Shown here: positions 1-7,928 of the stretch, one piece after another
How positions within the stretch are numbered: the stretch's first letter is position 1
Layout of the letters: the number at the start of each line of letters is the position of its first letter
NCBI GenBank assembly: GCA_009881065.1
Contig: WXFE01000091.1
Span: 1 to 34,085, forward strand
Length of the DNA: 34,085 nt
Origin: Bacteroidales bacterium
GTDB taxonomy: Bacteria > Bacteroidota > Bacteroidia > Bacteroidales > VadinHA17
Reading direction: 5' to 3'
The notes under the pieces: model-generated
Told to the model about the DNA's origin: nothing
Seen by the model: the letters and a program-made list of their open reading frames with translations, nothing else
Database searches by the model: none
Position numbers and translations under genes: made by a program

Positions 1-195
1 AGTGGCAGCGTTTTCCTCTTTCTCGTTTACGGCATCACAGGGAATATCTTCGCCCGTTGCGGTTACGGAATCAACGGCAGGCTGCCCGGCCGCGTCAACC
101 ATTTCAGCATTCTCTTCCGCAGATTCGCTGGTCTTTTCTTTACCATCGAATAGTTCATCATGAACAGAGTCTTCCGGATTTCTTGTAATCATCAT
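1..195 (-). CDS. Acidic protein, N-terminal fragment (runs off the left edge)
   Basis: A minus-strand reading frame opens with two consecutive ATG codons (195-193 and 192-190) and stays open to the window edge, giving about 65 residues. It starts MMITRNPEDSVHDELF and is rich in Glu and Asp with several Ala, Val and Thr, so this part looks disordered and acidic. Acidic, low-complexity N-termini of this kind occur on Bacteroidales DUF349 proteins, but no DUF349 residues lie inside the window, so that is only a guess. The AAGGA a few bases upstream of 195 could help initiation. The start codon overlaps the stop of a possible short upstream frame (TAATG). Confidence 0.55.
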   Translation of the reverse strand, partial: MMITRNPEDSVHDELFDGKEKTSESAEENAEMVDAAGQPAVDSVTATGEDIPCDAVNEKEENAAT

Positions 196-293
196 TAATC
201 CTTTTTCTTCAGTGCTTCATCAAAGGAGGATGGGATGAACCTCTCCCCTTTTTTTTCAAACAACGAAAATAATGGATTATTGGTAAAACTCAA
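195..293 (-). CDS. Possible 32-aa upstream ORF with TTG start
   Basis: The only in-frame start candidate is TTG at 293-291; a TAG lies just upstream, so no ATG is available. The frame would encode about 32 residues ending in FIPSSFDEALKKKD, with protein-like composition. Its TAA stop overlaps the ATG of the next gene as TAATG, which suggests translational coupling. Against it, a near-match to a Bacteroidota -7 box (TTGGTTTG, complement of 291-298) overlaps the TTG. If that promoter is real, the transcript would start inside this frame and the region would be a plain leader. No family recognised. Confidence 0.25.
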   Translation of the reverse strand: MSFTNNPLFSLFEKKGERFIPSSFDEALKKKD

Positions 294-321
294 ACCAATA
301 CCCTATTTTAAATGAGGCGCA

Positions 322-353
322 TTGCCGGCAGAGCTTCAAATTGGTTATTTTTG
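322..353 (+). promoter_or_regulatory. Bacteroidota-type promoter for the 379-564 gene
   Basis: TTG at 322-324 lies 21 nt before TATTTTTG at 346-353, an exact match to the TAnnTTTG -7 element. Transcription would begin near 358-360, about 20 nt before the ATG at 379. This supports that ATG over the earlier in-frame TTG at 322. Confidence 0.6.
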
Positions 354-378
354 TCTGTCAGATTCACTATCATCTGTC

Positions 379-564
379 ATGGAAAAGAAAGATATCATAA
401 TCCTTGTGGTGGTGTTTGCGACTATAGGTTTTTCACTGTACAGAAAGTACATGAAGAAGAAGAATGAAAGCTCGTCCGGCAGCACACCACGCAAAAAATC
501 TGGCAGAAGCAGCCTGAAGGATCAGGCGGATGATTACGAACCCTATTCCGGCGGGAATAGCTGA
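379..564 (+). CDS. Small single-pass membrane protein, 61 aa
   Basis: After a short charged start (MEKKD) comes one hydrophobic segment, about residues 6-20 (IIILVVVFATIGFSL), then a Lys/Arg-rich cytoplasmic stretch and a Ser/Gly/Asp-rich tail. This suggests a membrane-anchored small protein with its basic C-terminal part in the cytoplasm. The frame extends upstream to a TTG at 322, but the promoter ending at 353 makes the ATG at 379 the likely start. It converges on the exporter gene with only 18 nt between the stop codons. No family recognised and no function assigned. Confidence 0.6.
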   Translation: MEKKDIIILVVVFATIGFSLYRKYMKKKNESSSGSTPRKKSGRSSLKDQADDYEPYSGGNS

Positions 565-582
565 GAGCAGTGAAATACCGGT

Positions 583-2769
583 CTACCGGCCCATCTCAAG
601 CTGGTCTCTGATGAGCCTGTAATAGGTACCTTTCAGGGCGGTAAGGCTGGCATGTGTTCCCTCTTCGACAACCCTGCCTCCCCCAAGTACGATTATGTTG
701 TCGGCATGCCGCACTGTGCTGAGCCTGTGAGCTACCACCACCACTGTTCGCCCGGCATAGAATTCTGCCAGGTTTTCGACTATCATTTTTTCGTTTGATG
801 CATCAAGAGCACTTGTGGCCTCGTCAAGGAGAACAAGTGCTGGTCTCTTGTATACGACCCTGGCAATCAGTATCCGTTGCCGCTGGCCCTGGCTCAGGCC
901 GTGTCCTCCCTGCCCGACACGGGTCTGGAGCCCTGATGGCAGCATGTCAAGCATGGGCTTCAGCCTGGCCACCCTTACTGCTTCAGCCATTTTTTCAGCG
1001 TCAGGATTCTCCTCTCCGGGAGCAATGTTGCCCATTATGGTGTCAGGAAAAATATACCCGTCCTGCATCACTACACCGGTATTCTTTCTGAGTGATGAGA
1101 TCCTTATCTCTTCCAGCCTCGTACCTCCGATGTATATATCACCCTCCTCAGGCCTGTAGAAACCAAGCAGCATCTTCAGCAGGGTGGTCTTCCCCGACCC
1201 GCTTTCTCCTACCACGGCAGTCACCTTGCCTGCCGGGATGTAAAGGTCGAGGTTACGAAGTACCCAGGGTGAACCTGGTCCCTCGTATCTGAATGAAAGG
1301 TTTCTAACCCCAACATCTGCTTTCCCGGGCATCTCTGCAGCATCTGCTGAAACGGATTCTTCCTCGGGTGTCAGGGCATGCACCTCAGCCAGTCGTTCAA
1401 GGCTGATCCTTGCATCCTGGGTAGCTCTCATGAAATCTACTATCTGTGAGACCGGGCCGTTAAGTTGCCCGGTGATGAACTGCACCGCCAGCATCATTCC
1501 CAGGGTCATTGAGCCGTTGATGACAAGTGTGGCGGAGATTACGGTAATGATAATATTGACAGACTCGTGAATAAGCGTTCCTCCGGCGGTCTGAAACTGA
1601 AGGATCCTCAATCCCCTGATACGGGTATTGTATATTGCGTGCTGCTGCGCTTCCCATTCCTTCCTGTTGGTGGCCTCATTGCCGGCGAGCTTTATCTCCT
1701 GCATGCCGTTGACAATGTTGATCATCCTGTTCCCGGCCTCGGCCATCTTCATGAAACGCATGTTGTCAAGGCGCTCGCGGGCCGGCATGAAAAGAGTGAC
1801 ATAGAGGACGTAAAGGGCAGTGCCTGCAAGGAACACCAGCAGTATCCTGATACTGTAGATTCCCAGAACCACCCCGAAAACCACAAAGTTGAAAAGGGAA
1901 AAGAGAATGGCAAGGCTTGAAGAGGTCAGGTAGTTCTCTATACGGCTGTTGTCATCAATTCTCTGAAGTATATCACCGTTCAGCTTCGTGTCAAAGTAGG
2001 CAATAGGCAATCCCATCAGGCGGGCAAGGAAGTCTGAAACAATATTGATATTCAGCTTTGTGCCCATATGCAGCAGAAGCCATCCCCGCGTGAACTCCAC
2101 AGCAAGCCTGCCGGCGGTAAGGGCAAGCTGGCCGATCAGTATAAGCCAGATAAGCTTAATATCCCGTCCGGCTATCCCCCTGTCAATGATTGCCTGTGTC
2201 AGGAAGGGAAAGACAAGCTGGATTGCACTGGATACGATCAAACCGGCAATCAGGAGGATTATCTGCTTTCGGTACGGTTTGAGATAGGGCAGCAGGAACC
2301 CGAAGCCGCCCTTTGGTGGCGGATCATCATGCAGCGCTTCGAATCCGGGTCCGGGCTCCAGCAACAGTGCCATCCCTGCCGGTTCACCAGCCGCCTCTCC
2401 TGATATCCATCCCTGCCTGAACTCATCCAGGGTCATCTTTATCCTGCCAATGGCAGGGTCACTCACCCAGACAGCTTTTTCACTTATCCTGTTGACGACT
2501 ATGAAATGATTCTGCTGCCAGTGCACAATGCATGGCAGAGGTGTTTCCTCCCTGAGCCTGCCGAAGGGCAGCTTTACCCCTGCAGCCCTGAACCCGATAC
2601 TCTCAGCTGCAGTTCTCAGACCCAGAAATGATACCCCTTCACGGGTGATCCATGCCTTTCTCCTTATTGTCTCCAGTGAGAGACGTTTGCCATGCCGCAT
2701 TGCCACCATGCTGATGCATGCGGGCCCGCAATCCATGGCATCATGCTGCCTGACAAACGGATATTTCAT
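583..2769 (-). CDS. Peptidase-containing (C39) ABC exporter
   Basis: A 728-residue bacteriocin-type exporter that should cut double-glycine leaders and pump the released peptide across the inner membrane. The N-terminal C39 peptidase domain has its Cys at residue 14 (AMDCGPAC), the His in QNHFIVV and the Asp in SDPA. A membrane domain of about six helices spans residues 160-430. The ATPase domain has Walker A GESGSGKTT (Lys527), signature LSQGQRQR and Walker B LVLLDEATSALD. The frame can be extended to a TTG at 2811, but a perfect -7 box at 2793-2800 lies downstream of that codon, so ATG 2769 is the start. No HlyD-type adaptor is encoded within the window. The obvious candidate substrate is the GG-leader peptide at 6825. 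Confidence 0.93.
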   Translation of the reverse strand: MKYPFVRQHDAMDCGPACISMVAMRHGKRLSLETIRRKAWITREGVSFLGLRTAAESIGFRAAGVKLPFGRLREETPLPCIVHWQQNHFIVVNRISEKAVWVSDPAIGRIKMTLDEFRQGWISGEAAGEPAGMALLLEPGPGFEALHDDPPPKGGFGFLLPYLKPYRKQIILLIAGLIVSSAIQLVFPFLTQAIIDRGIAGRDIKLIWLILIGQLALTAGRLAVEFTRGWLLLHMGTKLNINIVSDFLARLMGLPIAYFDTKLNGDILQRIDDNSRIENYLTSSSLAILFSLFNFVVFGVVLGIYSIRILLVFLAGTALYVLYVTLFMPARERLDNMRFMKMAEAGNRMINIVNGMQEIKLAGNEATNRKEWEAQQHAIYNTRIRGLRILQFQTAGGTLIHESVNIIITVISATLVINGSMTLGMMLAVQFITGQLNGPVSQIVDFMRATQDARISLERLAEVHALTPEEESVSADAAEMPGKADVGVRNLSFRYEGPGSPWVLRNLDLYIPAGKVTAVVGESGSGKTTLLKMLLGFYRPEEGDIYIGGTRLEEIRISSLRKNTGVVMQDGYIFPDTIMGNIAPGEENPDAEKMAEAVRVARLKPMLDMLPSGLQTRVGQGGHGLSQGQRQRILIARVVYKRPALVLLDEATSALDASNEKMIVENLAEFYAGRTVVVVAHRLSTVRHADNIIVLGGGRVVEEGTHASLTALKGTYYRLIRDQLEMGR

Positions 2770-2792
2770 CTTGTTGAAGGAGTGACTGGATG

Positions 2793-2800
2793 CAAATGTA
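2793..2800 (-). promoter_or_regulatory. -7 element upstream of the exporter gene
   Basis: The complement reads TACATTTG, an exact TAnnTTTG match, about 24 nt before the ATG at 2769. No good TTTG -33 element is seen at the usual spacing, so this promoter may need an activator or an alternative sigma factor. Confidence 0.45.
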
Positions 2801-2884
2801 AATATATCCAATTAAAGCTGACTCATACAGGTGATTCTTTAAGTATGTGCCCCGGCATATTTACTGTATCGATTGCGGAAATTG

Positions 2885-2892
2885 TATATTTG
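2885..2892 (+). promoter_or_regulatory. -7 element upstream of the sigma factor gene
   Basis: TATATTTG matches TAnnTTTG exactly and lies 17 nt before the TTG start at 2910. The -33 region is poor. With the minus-strand box at 2793-2800 it forms a divergent promoter region between exporter and sigma factor. Confidence 0.45.
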
Positions 2893-2909
2893 CCAATTAA
2901 GTCACTTGT

Positions 2910-3476
2910 TTGGGATCATTCAGGAAGTACTCGGACCTTGACATCATTGATGGAGTCAGGCGGCAGGATAACCGTATCCTGTCATACCTGTATAACTCCT
3001 ATTACAAGATGGTAAGTGACTATGTCAGGAAGAACGGTGGTTCTGACGATGATGCAGGCGAGGTAATGCAGGAATCGGTTGTAAGCCTGTACAGACAGAT
3101 CACATCCGGAGAATTCTCGGTAAAGTCAGACCTCAAGGGCTATTTTTTTGGTGTGGCGAGGAATTTATGGATCGCCCAGCTGAGGCACCGCTCCAGGCTG
3201 GCTTATTTTGAGGACGAACCTGCCGATCTTTCATTAAACGAGGATCAGTACAAGGCTACGCTCGAGAGAATAGTTGCCCGTTCATTCGCCCTTCTGGCAG
3301 AGGATTGCCAGACAGTGCTTACACTCTATGGCGACGGACTCTCTTACGAAGAGATTGCTGACAGGATGGGGCTGAAAAATGCCGTCTATGCCAGACGAAA
3401 AAAGTATCTCTGCAAGGAAGCCCTGATGAAAATCATCAAGACAGATCCGGAATATCATGATCTGGGTTCCCTGTAA
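2910..3476 (+). CDS. ECF-type sigma-70 family RNA polymerase sigma factor
   Basis: A 188-residue sigma factor with region 2 (about residues 15-85, including DLKGYFFGVARNLWI, the -10 melting/core-binding helix) and region 4 (about 120-170, with the LSYEEIADRMGL helix-turn-helix). Region 3 is absent, as in ECF sigma factors. The in-frame TAA at about 2898 forces a start at TTG 2910 (MGSFRKYSDLDIIDG); no ATG is available before residue 34. It is divergent from the C39 exporter, and its 3' end overlaps the CHAT gene tail-to-tail by 22 bp. The membrane TPR protein at 7149 is a plausible anti-sigma partner. Related sigma factors in Bacteroidota are often found beside TPR and CHAT genes (general knowledge). 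The target promoters are unknown. Confidence 0.88.
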   Translation: MGSFRKYSDLDIIDGVRRQDNRILSYLYNSYYKMVSDYVRKNGGSDDDAGEVMQESVVSLYRQITSGEFSVKSDLKGYFFGVARNLWIAQLRHRSRLAYFEDEPADLSLNEDQYKATLERIVARSFALLAEDCQTVLTLYGDGLSYEEIADRMGLKNAVYARRKKYLCKEALMKIIKTDPEYHDLGSL

Positions 3477-6400
3477 ATCAAGGCCACCAGCACCGTAACC
3501 ACCAGCAACAGAAGAAGAAGGGATATATATAGGGTGACCCTGTTATACCACAGGGGGGTATCATCTCCGTAGATGACAAGCGTTGACCAGTAATATGGAT
3601 GAGACCGTCCCTGGTCAGCACTCCTCAGGAATTTCAGTCGTGCATTGCGCAGTGCGGAACTTTTTGTCTGTCCGCTTCTCATATTCTTGTAAAAGGAGTG
3701 TATTACCTCCGAAGCTGAGGCATCATCCACCTCCCACATTGACATCACTGCCGAGCGGCTCCCGGCATAGAGGAATCCCCTGGCAAGACTGAGTATTCCC
3801 TCACCGCCTGCCAGGGTGCCACTGCCTGTATTGCATGAGCTGAGGACAACCATCATTGCCTTCAGAGGGAGCCTGTAAACCTCGTATGTGTTGAGCATTC
3901 CGTCATCAGGGCCCTCCTCCATGCCTGCAAAGAGCATTTTTGAAAAGGCAGGCCGGCTGTCATCCACCAGGGCATGCATTGCAAGGTGAATGATATCGTA
4001 ACCTGGCGCTTCACGCTTAAAGGTCTCCTCGCTGGCATCTCCGGCCAGGTATGCTCTGCCGCCACACTGGCTGACAGCATCTTCAGCCTCAATAAGGGCA
4101 GCGGGAAGCTCCCGTATTTCTCCACTGAGAGTGGGCCACACTGCAAGAACAGAATCAGAGACCTCCAACCCTTCATACGTCGGAGCAAAGGCAACAAGCC
4201 TGTTGTTCAATCTCCGGGTTCTTTGCATCGTCTCTGACGAAAGGGTGACACTGTAAATATAAGAGAACCGATACTTCTTCAAGGCAAACGGAGCCTCCCG
4301 GTACAACAACTCAGGACTGCGAAACTCTTCGGTCACGAGCGTCTCGAAAGGAAGATAGGAAAGGATGTTGTCAGGTGATATAACTATCTTGTCACCAACG
4401 AGGTATGGTTCGGCAGGCTCAATCAGGATGCGGTAAAGGCTATAGGCAAGATCCATGTACTCATTGAACCGGGCACGTGATCCGGTTGTCATGGGGCTGG
4501 TTGACAAGATCCTGCGAAAGCGGTGCAGGGCGTCGAAGAAACCTGAATCAATCTCCCGGGTGATAACCTCATTCCCCCTTCTGTTGGCAACAAAGATATA
4601 AAGCCTGTCTGATGTAAGGACATAACTGAGCAGATTCGACCTTCTGCCGATTACCCTTCCCACATCTGCGGTCGAAGCCACCTCATTCCTGTATTTCAGG
4701 TTATAGTACGAAGGATACTGTTCTTTGAAGATTCGGTTCAGTGAGTCACGTGACCTGAGCAGACTGAAGGTGACGCTTTCCCATGTAGCCAGCCTCTGCG
4801 AATCAGGAACTGCCTTAAGCTGCTCACTGGCAATCAGCTCCCTGTAGAATCCTGTCTGTCTCCTGATATCCGCTTCGAGACCGGCCAGCTCGGCGGGAAG
4901 GGAAAAACGTGCAGCATTAAGTTCACGGATCGAGGCAAGGAATCCTGCCACCTTACTCCTTTCGGAATACTCGAATATTCCTTCAAGGGCTTCGCGGCTG
5001 TGATCAGCCTCATAAAGCCTTGCATAGTTGCCGATAATGCCTGTATAAATATCCCTTGAATATGCGCTGAAACTGGTCCGGCTTTCATCCTCACTCAACT
5101 CAAGACGCTGACGGTCATACAGGGAAACTATCATCTTGCCTGTTTCCACTGCCTGCTTGTCATATTGGCCGTCGTGCGCATCATTGGCAAGGGCATTCAG
5201 GGCGGCATACCTGATTTCAAGGATACCGATATCATTCTCGGAAAAGACCGCCGGTGCCACAAGATTGCTCCCGGAGCCTGCCTCTGCTCCGGCAGACGGA
5301 GAATATGCTCCCGTCAGGAAGTCGGTTTCATCAGTTATCCTCAGCACCTCGGCATATTTCCCTATACCGGCCAGTGACTGCACATACTTGAGTGTAAGGA
5401 ACTTTGACGCTGAGACATCCCATGGATTAGCACGCACATAGCTGAAACACTGTTCATAGAGAGCCAGTGAGCGCGCACTGCCGCCATGATTGCTGTTAAT
5501 GAAGTCGGCATAGGAAACAAGCATCATGAAGTATTCCCTGCTTTCAGGTCCGTAGATGCTTTTTACCCGTGCCAGCCCCTCCTCCAGCACCCTTTCACCT
5601 TCACTTATCTGCCCCGACTGACCCAGTAGATTTGAATAATTTATATAGAGGAATTCTTTATCCTCGGCGTTCTTTTCCTCTTTAATCACCAGCCCTCTCC
5701 TGAAGTATTCCTCAGCCTTGTCAGACTGTCCCAGCCGCCTGTACACCAGGGCAATAGTATTGTGGAGCAGAATGCGGGAGCCTGCATTACCTGCAGGGTC
5801 ACTTTCAAAGATCTTCAGCGCCTCCCGGCAATAGACCAGTGACTTGTTGTATTCCTGTGTGCGGTAAAGGCTCAGTCCGATCACATGATACAGGTCAGCC
5901 CTGACCCGGGGCGGCACAAGGTCAGGATAGATTCCCGATACCGTCAAACCTGCTTCAGCCAGGGTAACAGCCTGCTCATTGTCATTCAACTCCAGGCATA
6001 TGCTTGCAAGGTTGAGATAATTGGTTGCCAGCCCGGAAGAGTCACTGCCCAGGAGAGCTCTCTTGGCCTCCAGAGCTTTGATCCCCAGCGGATAAGCCCT
6101 GGAAAAATCTCCGGACCTGAGCAGCGAAACAGCCATATTGATCAACCCGTTGGCATACCTTCTGTCAGCAAGACCAAGCTTCTCCCTGTAGGTGACCGAA
6201 CGCGAAAAACAATCAGAAGCCTTTATGTAAAGATTTGACTGATAGAGATGTACGCCAACAAAATAATAGGCGTCAGATAGCAGAAGCAAATCCTTTGTTT
6301 CAGTTGCTTCAAGGAGTGCGGTGATTTCCGCAGCAAGCCTCTCCGGATCAGCACAATAATCCCGTTCCTCAAGGAAAGCGGCAAGTGAATCTGTCTTCTC

Positions 6401-6613
6401 CCTCAGCCTGGCACCACCGGATGTGTCCCATTGCTTATCAGCAGCAGGGAATGGCACTGAGCCGGATTCTTTCCCTCCGGCTGAACCCACCCATTTATAG
6501 AAGCCTGCAATAGTCAGTTTCCCTGCCCCTGCTGCCAGAACTGTATCAGGCACCATGCAGAAAACTGTCAAAAACAGGACTGTTAAAGTGATTATTCCTG
6601 ACTTCGGACGCAT
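3455..6613 (-). CDS. Exported TPR-CHAT caspase-like protease, membrane-anchored
   Basis: A 1052-residue protein. Residues 1-28 form a signal peptide. Residues ~100-460 carry repeated TPR-like helices (for example NYLNLASICLELNDNEQAV). Residues ~745-1015 form a CHAT peptidase domain, with catalytic His880 (HLAMHAL) and Cys927 (LSSCNTG) both present, followed by the usual GGEG and RGFLYAG motifs. Residues ~1026-1045 are a hydrophobic segment (YISLLLLLLVVTVLVALIY) followed by a short basic tail. The topology places TPR and protease in the periplasm, anchored at the C-terminus. CHAT proteases cleave specific partner proteins. The neighbouring membrane TPR protein (7149) or the GG peptide could be substrate or ligand, but nothing in the sequence proves it. 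It is divergent from the peptide gene. A weak -7 match lies at 6641-6648. Confidence 0.88.
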   Translation of the reverse strand: MRPKSGIITLTVLFLTVFCMVPDTVLAAGAGKLTIAGFYKWVGSAGGKESGSVPFPAADKQWDTSGGARLREKTDSLAAFLEERDYCADPERLAAEITALLEATETKDLLLLSDAYYFVGVHLYQSNLYIKASDCFSRSVTYREKLGLADRRYANGLINMAVSLLRSGDFSRAYPLGIKALEAKRALLGSDSSGLATNYLNLASICLELNDNEQAVTLAEAGLTVSGIYPDLVPPRVRADLYHVIGLSLYRTQEYNKSLVYCREALKIFESDPAGNAGSRILLHNTIALVYRRLGQSDKAEEYFRRGLVIKEEKNAEDKEFLYINYSNLLGQSGQISEGERVLEEGLARVKSIYGPESREYFMMLVSYADFINSNHGGSARSLALYEQCFSYVRANPWDVSASKFLTLKYVQSLAGIGKYAEVLRITDETDFLTGAYSPSAGAEAGSGSNLVAPAVFSENDIGILEIRYAALNALANDAHDGQYDKQAVETGKMIVSLYDRQRLELSEDESRTSFSAYSRDIYTGIIGNYARLYEADHSREALEGIFEYSERSKVAGFLASIRELNAARFSLPAELAGLEADIRRQTGFYRELIASEQLKAVPDSQRLATWESVTFSLLRSRDSLNRIFKEQYPSYYNLKYRNEVASTADVGRVIGRRSNLLSYVLTSDRLYIFVANRRGNEVITREIDSGFFDALHRFRRILSTSPMTTGSRARFNEYMDLAYSLYRILIEPAEPYLVGDKIVISPDNILSYLPFETLVTEEFRSPELLYREAPFALKKYRFSYIYSVTLSSETMQRTRRLNNRLVAFAPTYEGLEVSDSVLAVWPTLSGEIRELPAALIEAEDAVSQCGGRAYLAGDASEETFKREAPGYDIIHLAMHALVDDSRPAFSKMLFAGMEEGPDDGMLNTYEVYRLPLKAMMVVLSSCNTGSGTLAGGEGILSLARGFLYAGSRSAVMSMWEVDDASASEVIHSFYKNMRSGQTKSSALRNARLKFLRSADQGRSHPYYWSTLVIYGDDTPLWYNRVTLYISLLLLLLVVTVLVALIYREPRS

Positions 6614-6742
6614 CAGCGTGGCTCTTCTTTCTTCCTCCGGTAAAAGTATAAAACAATCTGTTACCGGATCTGATTTTTACTCATATTATACATGCTTGTT
6701 ATTCAATATGTTGCATTTTTTTTGAAAAATAGTTGATTTTTT

Positions 6743-6771
6743 CGTGTCACAAAATGGCACTTTCTGACACG
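6743..6771. promoter_or_regulatory. Inverted repeat CGTGTCA-N15-TGACACG between the CHAT and peptide genes
   Basis: Perfect 7-bp arms (6743-6749 and 6765-6771) are separated by 15 nt, including a further TGGCAC that resembles the right arm. The site is 54 nt before the peptide ATG and 130 nt before the CHAT ATG, in an AT-rich divergent intergenic region. It could be an operator for a dimeric regulator, or part of the promoter recognised by the local ECF sigma factor. No standard TAnnTTTG box is present for the peptide gene, which fits non-housekeeping transcription. Confidence 0.4.
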
Positions 6772-6824
6772 TACGATAAAAGAGACAATTAAACCCTGAT
6801 ATTAATTATTTAAAAATTAAAGTT

Positions 6825-6956
6825 ATGAAAACCCTGATTGAAAACTTTTCAGATTTTATTCTTTCGAACGAGGAAATGATCAACGTACGCGGTGGCAACG
6901 GAATAAAGGTGCAAGTTGGTGATCCGACCAGGCCTCCGGTGATCATTGAGATTTGA
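6825..6956 (+). CDS. Double-glycine leader peptide precursor, 43 aa
   Basis: ATG 6825 to TGA 6954-6956. The first 24 residues form a classic double-glycine leader: LSNEEMINVRGG (residues 13-24) fits the LSxEELxxVxGG pattern that C39 peptidases cut after GG. The predicted mature peptide is 19 residues, NGIKVQVGDPTRPPVIIEI. It has no Cys and one Thr, so lanthionine or disulfide chemistry is not expected, and no modification enzyme is encoded nearby. The C39 exporter at 583-2769 is the natural processing and export partner. The peptide could be a signal, a bacteriocin or a ligand for the exported CHAT/TPR proteins. An A-rich stretch before the ATG (TTTAAAAATTAAAGTT) is typical of Bacteroidota initiation sites. 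A strong hairpin follows the gene. Confidence 0.8.
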   Translation: MKTLIENFSDFILSNEEMINVRGGNGIKVQVGDPTRPPVIIEI

Positions 6957-7006
6957 GTTGACTTTAATTGCCGGTTGATCCGGCATCTGTCTTTATAATA
7001 TAAGAG

Positions 7007-7033
7007 GGGTTAATCAGCCTTTGCTGATGACCC
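7007..7033 (+). terminator. Terminator/attenuator hairpin after the GG-peptide gene
   Basis: GGGT (7007-7010) and ATCAGC (7013-7018) pair with GCTGAT (7023-7028) and ACCC (7030-7033) around a CTTT loop, with one bulge and one G-T pair, followed by TTT. A smaller hairpin, GCCGG/CCGGC, lies at 6970-6984. Together they would reduce read-through from the peptide gene into the TPR and kinase genes, giving more peptide than downstream protein. The remaining 115 nt to 7149 hold no convincing gene; TAGCTTTA at 7114-7121 is a 7/8 match to a -7 box. Confidence 0.55.
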
Positions 7034-7148
7034 TTTACGTCAGGCATACGCCCGGATATTGGTGGTGCTGTCCGCAACAGTATGGAGCGGAGTATGAGTA
7101 ACTATCTGATTGATAGCTTTATAGGAGTGTGAAATAATATTATACAAC

Positions 7149-7895
7149 ATGAAGACAAATGATGTCAACGAAGTCATCGAGAATTGGCTTGGCGGGCACG
7201 CTGACAGGTCTGCACAGGATTGGCTGATCGATGAAATGAAAAAGGATGCTGCACTGGCAAGAGAAGTAACGCTGAGAAAAAAGACCGACGAGATTCTCTC
7301 TGACCGCGAGGTAATTAACCTCAGGCATAAGCTGACAGCTATTGAGATGAGAAGGCGAAATGCCGGAACCGTAAGGAGAACTGTTATCAGGAGTGCCAAA
7401 TATGCGGCAGCAGTAGCCCTGATTGCCATATTATCTACTGCCCTCTACCTGATGCTGAAGCCATCTTACTCACCCGAAGGGCTTTACTCTGCCAACTACT
7501 CACGCTATGAGTCCCCGGGGGTTGTGAGGTCTGCAGTCAGTGCGGAGAATACCCTCATGGAAAACGCTATTGCCTCATACACTGCAAGAGAGTATGATAA
7601 AGCCATCATCTATCTTGAAAAGCTGATAAATACAGGGCAGGAAGAGATGGAACCAGTGTTCATGCACGGGATGGCAAACATGGAGGTAAAGAACTACCCT
7701 GTAGCCAGCGGATCATTCAACCGTGTCATAGAGCACAATGACAACCTCTATCTTGAAGATGCAGCCTGGTACCTGGGGCTCTGTTATATGATGACTGACA
7801 ATAAAGACAAGGCTGTCAGGCAGTTCAGCGCAATAGCCTCTTCAAAAAGCAGATACTGCAAAAAGGCTGCAAGGCTGGTCCGCCAGCTTAAATGA
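7149..7895 (+). CDS. Single-pass membrane TPR protein, anti-sigma-factor-like topology
   Basis: 248 residues in three parts: a cytoplasmic N-terminus (1-80) with acidic and basic helices and the pattern IDEMKKDAALAREVTLRKK, one transmembrane helix at about 84-103 (KYAAAVALIAILSTALYLML), and a periplasmic C-terminus (about 125-248) with TPR-like helices (YTAREYDKAIIYLEKL, AAWYLGLCYMMTDNKDKAV). A cytoplasmic helical domain plus one TM helix plus an extracytoplasmic sensor is the layout of ECF anti-sigma factors. The N-terminal 'xxDxxLAxEVxLRKK' pattern recurs in Bacteroidota TPR proteins beside ECF sigma genes. The role as anti-sigma to the 2910 sigma factor is inferred from layout and context, not from a recognised zinc-binding anti-sigma motif, which is absent. 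It follows the GG-peptide gene after a hairpin. Confidence 0.75.
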   Translation: MKTNDVNEVIENWLGGHADRSAQDWLIDEMKKDAALAREVTLRKKTDEILSDREVINLRHKLTAIEMRRRNAGTVRRTVIRSAKYAAAVALIAILSTALYLMLKPSYSPEGLYSANYSRYESPGVVRSAVSAENTLMENAIASYTAREYDKAIIYLEKLINTGQEEMEPVFMHGMANMEVKNYPVASGSFNRVIEHNDNLYLEDAAWYLGLCYMMTDNKDKAVRQFSAIASSKSRYCKKAARLVRQLK

Positions 7896-7928
7896 TAAAC
7901 CAGACTTTAACTATTGTTAACTGTTCAT

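Noticed and set aside
235..315. 26-codon plus-strand ORF after a strong AAAGGAGG sequence
   Set aside because: It is antisense to the possible upstream ORF, has no promoter, and Bacteroidota rarely rely on Shine-Dalgarno sequences; the AAAGGAGG is probably chance.
564..600. CCGG-TCTA-CCGG hairpin between the small membrane protein and the exporter as a terminator
   Set aside because: Only 4-5 bp and no T-run on either strand.
6755..6769. Sigma-54-like -24/-12 promoter (TGGCAC...) before the GG-peptide gene
   Set aside because: The GG matches, but the -12 GC element is missing at the required spacing. The 7-bp dyad explains the sequence better.
7083..7133. 16-codon ORF MERSMSNYLIDSFIGV between the peptide hairpin and the TPR gene
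   Set aside because: No GG motif, no conserved feature and no promoter; likely chance.
7908..7920. TTAAC-TATT-GTTAA dyad before the kinase ATG
   Set aside because: Only 5-bp AT-rich arms; easily chance, with no supporting promoter.
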